Part shown: positions 1 through 9,749 of the stretch, one piece after another
How the letters are laid out: the number at the start of each line of letters is the position of its first letter
Position numbering within the stretch: the first letter of the stretch is position 1
From: Massilia sp. PAMC28688
GTDB taxonomy: Bacteria > Pseudomonadota > Gammaproteobacteria > Burkholderiales > Burkholderiaceae_D
Length of the DNA stretch: 64,000 nt
Assembly (NCBI RefSeq): GCF_019443445.1
Contig: NZ_CP080378.1
Coordinates: 3,100,001 to 3,164,000, forward strand
Reading direction: 5' to 3'
Notes under the pieces: generated by a model
The model's input: only the letters and a program-made list of their open reading frames with translations
What the model was told of the DNA's origin: nothing
Database searches by the model: none
Translations under genes and position numbers: made by a program

Positions 1-194
1 GGCAGGGCCGCCAGGTCGGTGCGCGCCTTCTCCTTGTCGCGCGGGCCGACGAAGGGAGCTTCCTTGACCACGATGGGCATGGGGACCGGCTCGGTCACGG
101 TGCCACTGGTGGGCGAGGTTCCCATTGCATAGGCCAGCGCCAGTCCCACGACAAACGTAGTGATGCCGGCGGCAAGGGCTTTAGTATTGTGCAT
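1..194 (-). CDS. Partial exported or membrane-anchored protein, N-terminal 64 residues
   Basis: Reading leftward from the ATG at 194 there is an open frame that runs off the window edge. The first ~22 residues form a short basic start and one hydrophobic stretch ending near AYA-MG, which looks like a signal peptide or signal anchor. It is followed by a Thr/Pro/Val-rich linker and a charged segment (PRDKEKARTDLAAL). The rest of the protein, and so its family, is outside the window. The S9 peptidase gene next to it ends about 110 bp away on the same strand, so this gene is downstream and could be co-transcribed. I do not recognise the family. Confidence 0.55.
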   Translation of the reverse strand, partial: MHNTKALAAGITTFVVGLALAYAMGTSPTSGTVTEPVPMPIVVKEAPFVGPRDKEKARTDLAAL

Positions 195-303
195 GTCAGG
201 GAACCGGTTGCTGTAACTGCGGCCATACTAAACCAAAGAAAACGCAACGGCAACCGGCGCACGGGCAGGCTGCGCTTGCGCCTGCCCATCGCGCCGGCAG
301 CTT

Positions 304-2349
304 TTACTTGAGGACCGTATTGACTTTCAGGGTCTGCTCAAGGTACTTGGCCAGTTCCGGCGACGGCTCTGCCGGGGCGGCCGTACCGAGGTGCTGGTGC
401 ATCATGCGCTGGAGCAGATGGCTGTATGCCTGGCGCACGATGGGCTTGCGCGGGTTGTGGCCTTCGTCCGGATCGAGCAGCAGGCCCACCGGCTTGTCCT
501 TGCCCTGCAGGCGCGCCACGTAGTCGGTCACGCCTGCCACGTCAACGATGTGGTCCTTGCCGCCGGCAAGAATGAGCAGTGGCCGGGTGATCTTGTCGGC
601 ATTGAATGCCGGTGCGGCGTCATTGATCTTCTTCATCGCGGCGCCGTCGCCCAGGTCGATGCCCATTTCGGCCAGCGTCACGGCGAACGGTGCTTCGTCG
701 CCGTAAGCCGGTCCTTTCGCCGCCGCTGTCATGGTGCGCACAAAGTCAGTGGGTGGCACCGTGGCCATGCCAAACTTGAACAGGTCCGGCGTGTGCGACA
801 AGGCCAGCAGCGTGGAGTAGCCACCGAAGGAGTCGCCCATGATGGCGACGCGGTTCTTGTCGCCGACACCGTTGGCAAGCAGGTAGCGCACGCCGTCGAT
901 GATGTCGGCCTGCACCCGGCCATTGCCAAAGTCGGCCCCCGGCGCGAGCATGTATTTGTCGCCATGACCGGTCGAGGCGCGGAAGTTGGGCTGGAATACG
1001 GCAGCGCCGCGGTTGACGGCCAGCTGCACCAGGGTGGTGTAGTCATTGTCGAAGCGGCCCCAGGGTCCGCCATGGACCATGGTCAGCAGCGGCACGGTGG
1101 CCGGGTCCTTCCCCGGCGGCAGGCTCAGGTAGCCATGCAGCCGGGCGCCATCGGAGCCGCGGTACTGGACCGGAATCTTGGCTGCCAGGTGCTGTTCGGC
1201 CAGCGGTTCAGCGCGTGCCCGTTCAGCGGCCAGGACCGGCGTGATGCGGCGCGTGGCCGCTTCGTACAGCCAGTGCCGGTCCTGCTGCAGGCGCGCGCCG
1301 CGCTCCGTCAGCAGCCAGCGGGCCGCGCCAGCACTCGGGCTCATGATCACATTCGAGTCAGGGAAGCGCTTGGCGATATCGGCGGCGGCGCGGGTCGCGG
1401 CCGGCGTCAGGCCAATATTGCGCCGCTGCGGTGCGTCATACACCGCCAGCAGCGGGGTGGGCGACGCAGGTGCCAGGACCGTGCGACCCAGGTCGGCAAT
1501 ACGCAGCGGGTCGCTGTGGACCAGGCGCTGGGCGCCGCTGCGGGTATCGACGCTCACCAGTGCCTTGCGGTCGTCCTGGTAGTTGACGATCATGGAAAGC
1601 TGGCGCTGGTCCGGGGTCGCGCTCACGAGCTGGCAGGCACGCAGTTTCTTGCAGCGCGCGGCCTCGGTCCATTTTCCGTCTGCGCGGCGCAATACCAGTT
1701 GCGAGAAGTCCGCTTCCAGCGTGCGGATGAAGCTCACCTGGCCGGCCGGATCGACGAGGAACTCGTGTACCTTGCGCTCGCCCTCGTAAATCACCTGGGA
1801 CTTGCCGTCGGCGCCCACACGGCTGATGCGAAATACCTTGGCGGCTCGGTCGAAGCTCTCGGTCAGCACGGCCTGCGGCTGGCTGGGATCGACGCTGACG
1901 AATTGCTGTTCCAGTTTGCGGTCGAATGCGGCGATCTTGCTGCTTGCGCCATCGGCCAGCGCTACCTGGGCTACGCCGTCGCCGCTGCTCATGAAGATGA
2001 TCTTGCTGTCGGAGGACCAGTGCAGCTCCTGGCGCCCGCTCACGGGCAGCAGCTGCTTGCGGGCCGAGGTTGTCAGGTCCATCACGTACAGCGCGTTGTC
2101 CTTGCCGTCCGATTCAAGGAAAGCGAGCGTGGCGCCATCCGGCGACAGCTTGACCTGCGCCAGGCGCGAGCGGCGCGCGAAATCCTCGTCCTTGAGCTGG
2201 GGGGCAGGCGGCAGGGCTGCGCTGCGCGTCAGCTGTTCGGCCAGGCTCGGCGCCCGTGTCTGGGCAGCCTGCAGGGGCAGGGCAGCGAAGGCCAGTGCCA
2301 GGAACAGGGCGTGGGCCGGGATGCGCGATGGTGTTGTTGTGCTGTTCAT
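304..2349 (-). CDS. S9 family prolyl-oligopeptidase-like serine peptidase, secreted
   Basis: The protein has 681 residues. The first ~25 are a signal peptide (hydrophobic core, then LQAAQ), so it probably acts in the periplasm or outside. Residues ~60-400 resemble the beta-propeller domain of S9 peptidases. The C-terminal ~250 residues are an alpha/beta hydrolase with the nucleophile in GDSFGGYS (Ser507), a likely Asp599 (GGKDH) and His631 (DEGHN). Family members are dipeptidyl or acylaminoacyl peptidases that cut short peptides; the substrate here is unknown. The ATG at 2349 was chosen because the signal peptide starts there; the longer frame upstream overlaps the permease gene. It is the last gene of the GntR-ABC operon, 28 bp after the permease, which hints at a shared peptide-handling role. 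Confidence 0.9.
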   Translation of the reverse strand: MNSTTTPSRIPAHALFLALAFAALPLQAAQTRAPSLAEQLTRSAALPPAPQLKDEDFARRSRLAQVKLSPDGATLAFLESDGKDNALYVMDLTTSARKQLLPVSGRQELHWSSDSKIIFMSSGDGVAQVALADGASSKIAAFDRKLEQQFVSVDPSQPQAVLTESFDRAAKVFRISRVGADGKSQVIYEGERKVHEFLVDPAGQVSFIRTLEADFSQLVLRRADGKWTEAARCKKLRACQLVSATPDQRQLSMIVNYQDDRKALVSVDTRSGAQRLVHSDPLRIADLGRTVLAPASPTPLLAVYDAPQRRNIGLTPAATRAAADIAKRFPDSNVIMSPSAGAARWLLTERGARLQQDRHWLYEAATRRITPVLAAERARAEPLAEQHLAAKIPVQYRGSDGARLHGYLSLPPGKDPATVPLLTMVHGGPWGRFDNDYTTLVQLAVNRGAAVFQPNFRASTGHGDKYMLAPGADFGNGRVQADIIDGVRYLLANGVGDKNRVAIMGDSFGGYSTLLALSHTPDLFKFGMATVPPTDFVRTMTAAAKGPAYGDEAPFAVTLAEMGIDLGDGAAMKKINDAAPAFNADKITRPLLILAGGKDHIVDVAGVTDYVARLQGKDKPVGLLLDPDEGHNPRKPIVRQAYSHLLQRMMHQHLGTAAPAEPSPELAKYLEQTLKVNTVLK

Positions 2350-2377
2350 ACAGTCTCCTTCGGTTGATGTTGTCAGG

Positions 2378-4225
2378 TCAGGCGGCAAGCGGCCTGACGG
2401 CCGGCTGCGCGATGGTTGCCACGGCGCGGCGTTGCAGCACCGCCAGGCAGGCCAGGGCGGGCAGCCCCACCAGCAGGCAGTTGAGGATCCAGATCGTCTT
2501 GCGGCGCGCCGTGATGGCGCTGCCACGCAGCCACCACCAGGCGCCGAGGGCAGCCAGCAGGCAAGCAGCCAGCGCCGCTGCCCATACCTCCGGCGGGCGC
2601 ACTTCTTCCAGTTCGTTGGTGCGGCGGGCCTGGCCTTGGTCGAGGATGTAGCCTTTGTCCAGCAGCGCATCGGGCAGCGCAAGTACGGTATGCAGGACCG
2701 GCGACACCCACCAGTTGTGATGCTCGAACAGCGGGGAAAAGTCGTGCGCGAGCGCGCGCTGCGCTACCAGGCGGCTCGCACCCTGCGCGTCCACCAGCAC
2801 GATGAACTGGCTGGCGTGGCCGGAACCGCGCGTCATGCCGCGTCCAAAGCTCATGGACACGAGCCGCGCGTCGAGCAGGGTGGCGATGTCGATGCGGTCC
2901 AGGTCACTGAGGGGCGCGGGCAGGTCCACGCTGAAGCGCTGTTCCAGCATCGCCGGCGCGGCTTGCTCGTCCGGCCTGGCAAAGGCGATCAGGCGCTGGT
3001 TGGTTATCACGTACAGCAGGCCGTCCACCTGTTTCGGCTGGCGCGCCAGCGTTTCCGGGGCCTGCACGCGCAGCAGGGGGCGGGTGGTGCCGGACTCGGG
3101 ATCGTGAAGGTGCAGCTCTTGCGGCGTCACGAAGTAGCCCCCTTCGGCCACCACCGGCACCGATGGGAAGGGCGTGCGCTGGTTGATGCCGCCCAGTCCC
3201 GCCACGCCGCGCTCCTGCAGGGTGTGCAGGTCGCGGCCGTGATACAGCATGTCGTCATGGCTGAAGGTCCATTCGATGTTGCGCTTGCTGTCCACGTAGC
3301 TCGGTGCGCTCAGGTTGCTGACCTGGTGGCGTACCGGATACTGGTCGCCGCTCGGTTCAAAATTGGCGATGTCGAGCAGCGGAATCTGGCGCTGCCATTG
3401 CGCGCTGCGCGGGTCGGTGCTGTGTGCCAGGCCCTTGAGCATCAGATCGGCGCTTTCCGCGCGTGTCGATTCCGTGTAACCGCCGGCCGGTGGTACCGGG
3501 CGGTTGAGTGGATGGACGCCGGAGAGGATCAGCAGGTTCTGGAAAACCAGCGACCCGCCCCACACCAGCGCAAAATAAAAGCCGATCTGCAGCGGCGCCG
3601 CGGTGGCCAGCAAGGCGCCCCCCGCTGGTGGCGCTGCGCGGTCCGGCTTGAAGGTGCCAAAGGCGATGATGGCCAGCAGCGCCAGGCATAGCAGCGCCGG
3701 TACCAGCATGACGAAGCCGGAGGCGAGGTGGCCGAGCAGCAGGAACGGCAGCACGGCAACCACGATCGCACTGCGGCGGCCGTACAGGATCACGTAGCTG
3801 CCGATCAGCCAGGCCATGGCGGTGAGCAGCACTACGTGCACCACCATCAGATAGTGGCGGGTGTCGACCACGCGTGTACTTAGCGCATCGGTCGCGCCAA
3901 CGGCGAGCAGTGCCGGCAAGCCGACGGCGAACACGATCAGCGCAAAGGAGGCAAGGGTGATCGCGCCGAAGATCGCGGCGCGCGGCAGCGGCCGGTGCAG
4001 GAGCCATAGCCAGCGGCTGCCCTGCTTGTAGCTGCCGAACTGCACCAGCGCAAAGGCGAGGCCGGCCAGCATGTACACGGCCAGGATCACCATGTGCGGC
4101 TCCCACGGCAGCTGCAGCAGGTTGAACATGCGGTTGACGAACAGCTGCAGAACCAGATGGACGGCGGCAAACACCAGGGCAGCGTTGCGAAAGCGTCTGC
4201 ACTCGCTGTAGAAAAGGTCTTTCAT
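2378..4225 (-). CDS. ABC transporter permease-like membrane protein with large soluble insert
   Basis: The protein has 615 residues. The N-terminal ~260 contain about six hydrophobic segments in the style of ABC-2 permeases. A long hydrophilic region follows (about 265-560) with repeated beta-rich pieces resembling a propeller-like or sensor domain. Two more membrane segments close the C-terminus. The start lies 8 bp after the ATPase gene, so the two are translationally close and probably form one transporter. A permease with such a large extracytoplasmic part, followed by an S9 peptidase gene, suggests sensing or handling of a peptide or lipid at the envelope. That role is inferred; no close family name is certain. 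Confidence 0.7.
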   Translation of the reverse strand: MKDLFYSECRRFRNAALVFAAVHLVLQLFVNRMFNLLQLPWEPHMVILAVYMLAGLAFALVQFGSYKQGSRWLWLLHRPLPRAAIFGAITLASFALIVFAVGLPALLAVGATDALSTRVVDTRHYLMVVHVVLLTAMAWLIGSYVILYGRRSAIVVAVLPFLLLGHLASGFVMLVPALLCLALLAIIAFGTFKPDRAAPPAGGALLATAAPLQIGFYFALVWGGSLVFQNLLILSGVHPLNRPVPPAGGYTESTRAESADLMLKGLAHSTDPRSAQWQRQIPLLDIANFEPSGDQYPVRHQVSNLSAPSYVDSKRNIEWTFSHDDMLYHGRDLHTLQERGVAGLGGINQRTPFPSVPVVAEGGYFVTPQELHLHDPESGTTRPLLRVQAPETLARQPKQVDGLLYVITNQRLIAFARPDEQAAPAMLEQRFSVDLPAPLSDLDRIDIATLLDARLVSMSFGRGMTRGSGHASQFIVLVDAQGASRLVAQRALAHDFSPLFEHHNWWVSPVLHTVLALPDALLDKGYILDQGQARRTNELEEVRPPEVWAAALAACLLAALGAWWWLRGSAITARRKTIWILNCLLVGLPALACLAVLQRRAVATIAQPAVRPLAA

Positions 4226-4233
4226 GGCGTCTC

Positions 4234-5154
4234 CTAGGCTGCTGCCGCAATGGCGGGCGTGGATGATATGTGGCTGCTGGCGAGGAAGCCGTTGATGGCG
4301 CGGTCCAGGCTCACCGGCATGGCGTGGGCCGTGCGCGCGCCCATCAGGCGCAGGCGGGCGCCGAAGTCTTCCTGCTGGTCAAAGACGACAAAGTGGGTCA
4401 GGCCCTCGATACGCTGCACCTGGAGCACGCCCGGCAGGGTCGAAAAGTCCGGTTCGCGGAACGGGAATTCGGCCACCCACAGCTGCACCCGTTCGCAGAA
4501 GTCGCCCGGCGCCGACATGTGGCGCAGGCGGCCCCGTTCGAGGATGATCAGGTTGTCGGCCACGCGCTCGATTTCTTCCATCTGGTGCGAGCAGTAGATG
4601 ATGGTCGATTCGTCGGCCAGGCTGGAGAACATGAGCGCCTCCAGAAAGGCGCGCTTGGCCACCACGTCCAGGCCGAGCGTGGGTTCATCGAGCACCAGCA
4701 GTTCCGGACTTTGCGCCAGCGCGAGTGCCAGATTGACGCCGGCCCGTTCGCCGCGCGAGAGTTCGCCGATCTTTTGCGCGGGCAGCACGTTGAAGTTGCG
4801 GATCACGTCGGCGTAGCGCTCTTCGTTCCACTGGCTGTACTGGCGGCGCTGCATGGCCGTCACTTCGGCCACGCCCATCCAGGCGGGCAGGGTATGCTCT
4901 TCGTTGACGAAGCCGATCCGTCCGCGCAGCTGCGGCGTGAGGGCCGCACTGTCGCAGCCCAGGATGCGCGCGCTGCCCGCGGTGGGAGTGTCAAAGCCGA
5001 GCAGGACCCGGAACAGGGTCGACTTGCCGGCGCCATTGGCACCGACGATGGCGTGAATGCCGCCGCGTGGCACGTGCAGGGTCAGTGCGTCGAGCGCGCG
5101 CTTGTTGTCGTACTGGACGGTCAGGCCGTCGGTCTGGATGATGAGCTGGTCCAT
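4234..5154 (-). CDS. ABC transporter ATP-binding protein (YtrB-like)
   Basis: A 306-residue ABC ATPase: Walker A GANGAGKST at 38-46, signature LSRGE at 132-136, Walker B LLVLDEP around 152-158, and the switch His in CSHQ near 186. It would energise the neighbouring membrane protein. The C-terminal ~90 residues go beyond the core fold. The ATG at 5154 was preferred to the upstream ATG at 5187 because it has an AAGGAG ribosome site and does not overlap the GntR gene, which ends 8 bp before it. The gene order GntR, ATPase, permease is that of Bacillus ytr-type loci, where a YtrA regulator controls an ABC exporter under envelope stress. Confidence 0.88.
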   Translation of the reverse strand: MDQLIIQTDGLTVQYDNKRALDALTLHVPRGGIHAIVGANGAGKSTLFRVLLGFDTPTAGSARILGCDSAALTPQLRGRIGFVNEEHTLPAWMGVAEVTAMQRRQYSQWNEERYADVIRNFNVLPAQKIGELSRGERAGVNLALALAQSPELLVLDEPTLGLDVVAKRAFLEALMFSSLADESTIIYCSHQMEEIERVADNLIILERGRLRHMSAPGDFCERVQLWVAEFPFREPDFSTLPGVLQVQRIEGLTHFVVFDQQEDFGARLRLMGARTAHAMPVSLDRAINGFLASSHISSTPAIAAAA

Positions 5155-5162
5155 GATGCTCC

Positions 5163-5573
5163 TTATGCCGTCTTGCGCGGCAGGCATTGATCGAGTTCGT
5201 CGGCCACGCGGTCCAGCACCTGGCCGCTGCTGTAGTCAAGCCCAATGACGTCGCCCACGAAGCGCTGCACCGCGTCATCGAGGCGGCGCGCGCGCTCGTC
5301 GTCCGACAGGCGCTGGCGCGGCGTGGCGACGAACAGGCCAAGCCCGGCGCGCGCATCGAGCCAGCCTTCGCTTGTCAATTCGCTGTAGGCCTTGGCCACC
5401 GTGTTGGGATTGACGGTGAGCTGCTGCGCCAGCCCGCGCACGCTGGGCAGGGCCGCGCCCACCGGCAGTTCGCCGCTGGCGATCAGTCGCCGTACGCCGT
5501 CCACGATCTGGCGATTGATGGGGCGGGGGTCGCCGGTGGCGATGTGGAGCATGAGGGCTGCGCGTCGGGTCAT
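5163..5573 (-). CDS. GntR family transcriptional regulator, YtrA subfamily
   Basis: A 136-residue regulator. Residues ~10-80 are a winged helix-turn-helix of GntR type (LPSVRGLAQQL, then NPNTVAKAYSEL, then GWLDARAGLGLFV). Only a short helical tail of ~45 residues follows. That small C-terminal part is the mark of the YtrA subfamily, which usually represses its own operon with linked ABC transporter genes. It is the first gene of a leftward operon with the ATPase, permease and S9 peptidase. A 9-bp perfect inverted repeat lies 15-39 bp upstream of its start and is the likely binding site. Confidence 0.9.
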   Translation of the reverse strand: MTRRAALMLHIATGDPRPINRQIVDGVRRLIASGELPVGAALPSVRGLAQQLTVNPNTVAKAYSELTSEGWLDARAGLGLFVATPRQRLSDDERARRLDDAVQRFVGDVIGLDYSSGQVLDRVADELDQCLPRKTA

Positions 5574-5587
5574 TGTGTCACCTGTCT

Positions 5588-5612
5588 ACTGTACTATTAC
5601 GGTTAGTACAGT
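5588..5612 (-). promoter_or_regulatory. Probable YtrA-type GntR operator
   Basis: ACTGTACTA at 5588-5596 and TAGTACAGT at 5604-5612 form a perfect 9-bp inverted repeat with a 7-bp spacer. It sits 15 bp before the GntR start codon at 5573. YtrA-type regulators bind long palindromes of this kind (GTACTA/TAGTAC core), so autorepression of the operon is likely. Binding is inferred. Confidence 0.75.
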
Positions 5613-5692
5613 AACAGCGTGCAATGGCCGCGTCAACCAATTAGTGAAAAACGGTTGCAACGCCGCGCGCCTGGGGGGCGCGGCGGGAAGGA

Positions 5693-6229
5693 TCAGGCCA
5701 GGCGGGCTTCTATCTGGGCCAGGGTGGCAGCCGCGCCCATCGTGCGGGCCAGTTCGAGCGCCGTCATGCCGCGGCTGTCGATGGCGTTGAGGTTGGCGCC
5801 GTGTGCGAGGAACAGGTCAACGATTTCGGTACGGTTGAACATGGCTGCCATCATCAGTGGCGTCTTGCCATCCGGGCTGGCGCCCTCCACGTCGGCACCG
5901 TGCTGCAGCAGCAGGCGCGCAATGTCCGTGTAGCCCTTGTAGGCGGCGCCGGCCAGCGGCGTCTGCCCCTGGTCATTGGCAATCTGGGGATTGGCGCCCG
6001 CTTCAAGCAGCAGGCGCACCGTGTCCAGGTGGCCGTGATAACTGGCCAGCATGATGAGGCTGTCGCCTTTTTCATTGCGGAAGTTAACCGGCATTCCTTT
6101 TTCGATCATCGGACGCAGCGACTCGGCGTCGCCCGCGCGCACCAGATTGAAGACATTGCGAATGAAGGCCAGCGTTTCCTGGTCCATGGCCGGCTTGCCC
6201 GACGATGGGTGTCCCTGTTGCTCGTGCAT
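5693..6229 (-). CDS. Ankyrin repeat protein
   Basis: A 178-residue protein with about four ankyrin repeats between residues ~45 and 165 (for example GDSLIMLASYHGHLDTVRLL, TPLAGAAYKGYTDIARLLL, TPLMMAAMFNRTEIVDLFL). No signal peptide is seen, so it should be cytoplasmic and work through protein binding. The partner is unknown. Small bacterial ankyrin proteins are sometimes linked to catalase or to stress functions, but no catalase gene is nearby. It is transcribed divergently from the DUF2061 gene; the 168 bp between them contain the Fur-box-like site, which could influence both. Confidence 0.85.
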   Translation of the reverse strand: MHEQQGHPSSGKPAMDQETLAFIRNVFNLVRAGDAESLRPMIEKGMPVNFRNEKGDSLIMLASYHGHLDTVRLLLEAGANPQIANDQGQTPLAGAAYKGYTDIARLLLQHGADVEGASPDGKTPLMMAAMFNRTEIVDLFLAHGANLNAIDSRGMTALELARTMGAAATLAQIEARLA

Positions 6230-6340
6230 GATGCTCCCGTTTGGCGATTAGCTTGTCGAAAGAGCATTATGATCTTTCCTGCCAAGTCGCGCAGTTCGCT
6301 TGGAACAGGGAAGCTATTGGTGCGATCAAAATTTTTTTCT

Positions 6341-6375
6341 TTGCTTTTCAAATGAGAATGATTATTATTTGCATT
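6341..6375 (+). promoter_or_regulatory. Fur-box-like operator overlapping a promoter
   Basis: GAGAATGATTATTATTTGC (6354-6372) matches 14 of 19 positions of the classical Fur box. It overlaps a possible promoter, TTGCTT at 6341 and TATTAT at 6363 with a 16-bp spacer, and lies 26 bp before the DUF2061 start. Iron-dependent repression is inferred from this overlap. Confidence 0.65.
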
Positions 6376-6397
6376 CCTGAGAAAAGAAGGACGCCCC

Positions 6398-6802
6398 ATG
6401 CTTACCGCCGCCAAAACCGCCAGCCAGATTGCCACCCACACCTTGATTGCTTTTGGCCTCATGTATGGCATGACGGGGTCGGCCGCCTTTGGCGGCGTGG
6501 CGGCGCTGGTGGAGCCGGTGATCAATGTCCTGTTGCTGCCCCGGCACGCCAGGTTCTGGCAGGCCCGGCGCCAGCGCATCAGGCGCATCGCGCTGGCGAT
6601 CGCGGCCGAAAAGGTATCGCAAACGCTCATGCACATGGGCGTTGCCTTCCTGACGGGCTTCGGGCTGACCGGTTCGCTTGCCTTTGGCGGGGCGATGGCG
6701 CTCATTGAACCCGTATGCAATGTCATCATTTTGCCGCTGCACGATGGCCTGTGGGAGCGTATGCGCCTGCGATGGGCGCGAGCGCTGTGGCTGCCAGCAT
6801 AG
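6398..6802 (+). CDS. DUF2061 family membrane protein
   Basis: A 134-residue protein made of two similar halves. Each has AxKTxSQxxTHTLIAFGLMYGxTGS-like and EKVSQTLMHMGVAFLTGFGLTGS-like segments followed by AFGGxxALxEPVxNVxxLPxH, which is the DUF2061 pattern. It should sit in the inner membrane with about four hydrophobic helices. The biochemical role of the family is unknown. The striking point is the Fur-like site just upstream, which suggests iron-regulated expression. It converges with groEL and shares the bidirectional terminator at 6821-6853. Confidence 0.85.
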   Translation: MLTAAKTASQIATHTLIAFGLMYGMTGSAAFGGVAALVEPVINVLLLPRHARFWQARRQRIRRIALAIAAEKVSQTLMHMGVAFLTGFGLTGSLAFGGAMALIEPVCNVIILPLHDGLWERMRLRWARALWLPA

Positions 6803-6820
6803 AAAGCTGGCGCCCATGAA

Positions 6821-6853
6821 AAAAGCCTGCAGGGCGAACCGCTGCAGGCTTTT
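6821..6853. terminator. Bidirectional intrinsic terminator between DUF2061 gene and groEL
   Basis: AAAAGCCTGCAG (6821-6832) pairs perfectly with CTGCAGGCTTTT (6842-6853), with a 9-nt loop. The T run on the right and the A run on the left let it work for both converging genes. Confidence 0.9.
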
Positions 6854-6887
6854 TTTTGTTGACGCAGGGCAGGCCAGCTGCCCAGGC

Positions 6888-8564
<1,677 letters not shown>

Positions 8565-8855
8565 TTACTTGACCAGGACGGCCATGATGTCTTCTTCGCG
8601 CATCACCAGCAGCTCTTCGCCGTCAACCTTGACGGTCTGGCCGGAGTATTTGCCGAACAGGACGCGGTCGCCAACCTTGACTTCGAGCGCGCGTACTTTG
8701 CCGTCATCCTGGACCTTGCCGTTACCGACGGCCAGGATTTCGCCCTGGTCTGGTTTTTCTGCGGCTGCGTCAGGGATGATCAGGCCGGATGCAGTTTTGG
8801 TTTCCTGGTCGAGACGCTTGACGATAACGCGATCGTGCAATGGGCGAAGGTTCAT
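8565..8855 (-). CDS. groS: Co-chaperonin GroES (10 kDa)
   Basis: A 96-residue co-chaperonin, the heptameric lid of GroEL. It shows [14 protein letters not shown] at the N-terminus, the mobile-loop region [12 protein letters not shown] around 22-35, and [14 protein letters not shown] later. The ATG at 8855 was chosen over one at 8876 because it has a good AAGGAG site (CTAAGGAGTT) and matches the usual family start. First gene of groES-groEL. Confidence 0.98.
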   Translation of the reverse strand: MNLRPLHDRVIVKRLDQETKTASGLIIPDAAAEKPDQGEILAVGNGKVQDDGKVRALEVKVGDRVLFGKYSGQTVKVDGEELLVMREEDIMAVLVK

Positions 8856-8930
8856 GCAAAACTCCTTAGTTTTCAATGGTTTGACTTGCTGTTCGTAGCC
8901 ACGGCCACAAGCCGGGGCTGGAAATCGTTG

Positions 8931-8957
8931 TTAGCACTCTCTGCTAACGAGTGCTAA
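8931..8957 (-). promoter_or_regulatory. CIRCE operator (HrcA binding site)
   Basis: TTAGCACTC (8931-8939), nine bases, then GAGTGCTAA (8949-8957): an exact match to the CIRCE consensus. It lies directly downstream of the -10 box, so HrcA repressor bound here would block groES-groEL transcription and release it on heat shock. hrcA itself is not in the window. Confidence 0.97.
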
Positions 8958-8985
8958 TTATAGGGACGGCCACCCCTATTTTCAA
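8957..8985 (-). promoter_or_regulatory. groES-groEL sigma70-type promoter
   Basis: On the minus strand, TTGAAA (8985-8980) and TATAAT (8962-8957) are separated by exactly 17 bp. The -10 box touches the CIRCE element. This near-consensus promoter fits high basal chaperonin expression under HrcA control. Confidence 0.9.
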
Positions 8986-9138
8986 GGCATCATCCGTTTT
9001 ATTTCTCTGATCAGCTTGATTTATCGCAAAGGTGCCGGCCTCGGCCGGGCGTACATCGAGATGATGCTCCAGATCAATAAGATGAGCTAACGTACTGAAT
9101 CGGTTGAAATAAATCCTGCAGCCCCCTATAGTAGCGGG

Positions 9139-9393
9139 ATGATTTCTGAATTCACCGACCTTTCCGACAAGATCAACCGGCTCGCCGAGATGACTGTGTC
9201 GCTCCGCCGCGAGAATGCCACCTTGCGCCAGTCCAATGCCATGCTGGCAGCGGAAAATGAAGCGTTCATGACGCGCCTGTCCGAAGCCCAGCAGCGGGTC
9301 GAAGCGCTGCTCGCCGCCATGCCGCCGGAAGCCGACGCCGCGCAGGAACTGCCGCAGGGCGACGCTCCCTATCACAACGAGGCTACCCAATGA
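9139..9393 (+). CDS. Small coiled-coil protein upstream of ZapA (ZapB-like)
   Basis: An 84-residue protein that is almost wholly one coiled coil (residues ~5-60, with hydrophobic residues in heptad spacing around INRLAEMTVSLRRENATL). It ends in a short acidic tail. It overlaps zapA by the four bases ATGA, so the two are translationally coupled. This order, small coiled coil then zapA then 6S RNA, is common in beta- and gammaproteobacteria, where the protein is often called ZapB-like or DUF904. A role in Z-ring organisation is inferred from that neighbourhood. Confidence 0.8.
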   Translation: MISEFTDLSDKINRLAEMTVSLRRENATLRQSNAMLAAENEAFMTRLSEAQQRVEALLAAMPPEADAAQELPQGDAPYHNEATQ

Positions 9394-9701
9394 CCGAAAT
9401 CAACGTCACCATCATGGGCAACCCGTACCGCCTGACCTGCAAGGAAGGGGAAGAGCGCGTGCTCAAGGAAGCCGTGAGCCACCTGGACAGCAAGATGTGC
9501 GCACTGCGCGACTCGGGCAAGGTCAAGGGCAACGACCGCATTGCCGTCATGGCGGCGCTCAGCGTCACGGCGGAATTCTTGTCCGTCAAGGCGCCTCAAG
9601 GGCCGCTGTCGGACCTGTCGATTTTGGAAGTCAAGGAAAAACTCGCGTCCATGCACGAGGTGTTGGACACAGCACTGACGCCGCAAGAAAATCTTTTTTA
9701 A
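9390..9701 (+). CDS. zapA: Cell division protein ZapA
   Basis: A 103-residue ZapA. It has the N-terminal VTIMGNPYRLTCKEGEE strand region that begins the family, then LKEAVSHLDSKM, and a long C-terminal helix with NDRIAVMAALSVTAEFL. ZapA binds FtsZ filaments and promotes their bundling at midcell. The length is that of the family. It overlaps the preceding coiled-coil gene by 4 bp and is followed after ~50 bp by the 6S RNA gene, as in E. coli zapA-ssrS. Confidence 0.93.
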   Translation: MTEINVTIMGNPYRLTCKEGEERVLKEAVSHLDSKMCALRDSGKVKGNDRIAVMAALSVTAEFLSVKAPQGPLSDLSILEVKEKLASMHEVLDTALTPQENLF

Positions 9702-9715
9702 GCGGACAAAATCGT

Positions 9716-9743
9716 TTGACATGGCGACACATCGGAGTAAACT
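9716..9743 (+). promoter_or_regulatory. Promoter of the 6S RNA gene
   Basis: TTGACA at 9716-9721 is a perfect -35 box; TAAACT at 9738-9743 is a fair -10 box with a 16-bp spacer. The predicted start, ~9750, coincides with the 5' end of the 6S closing stem. Confidence 0.7.
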
Positions 9744-9749
9744 CCGTTC

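Noticed and set aside
391..2367. Plus-strand open frame of 658 residues opposite the S9 peptidase gene
   Set aside because: No ribosome site and no recognisable domain; the minus-strand peptidase explains the stretch.
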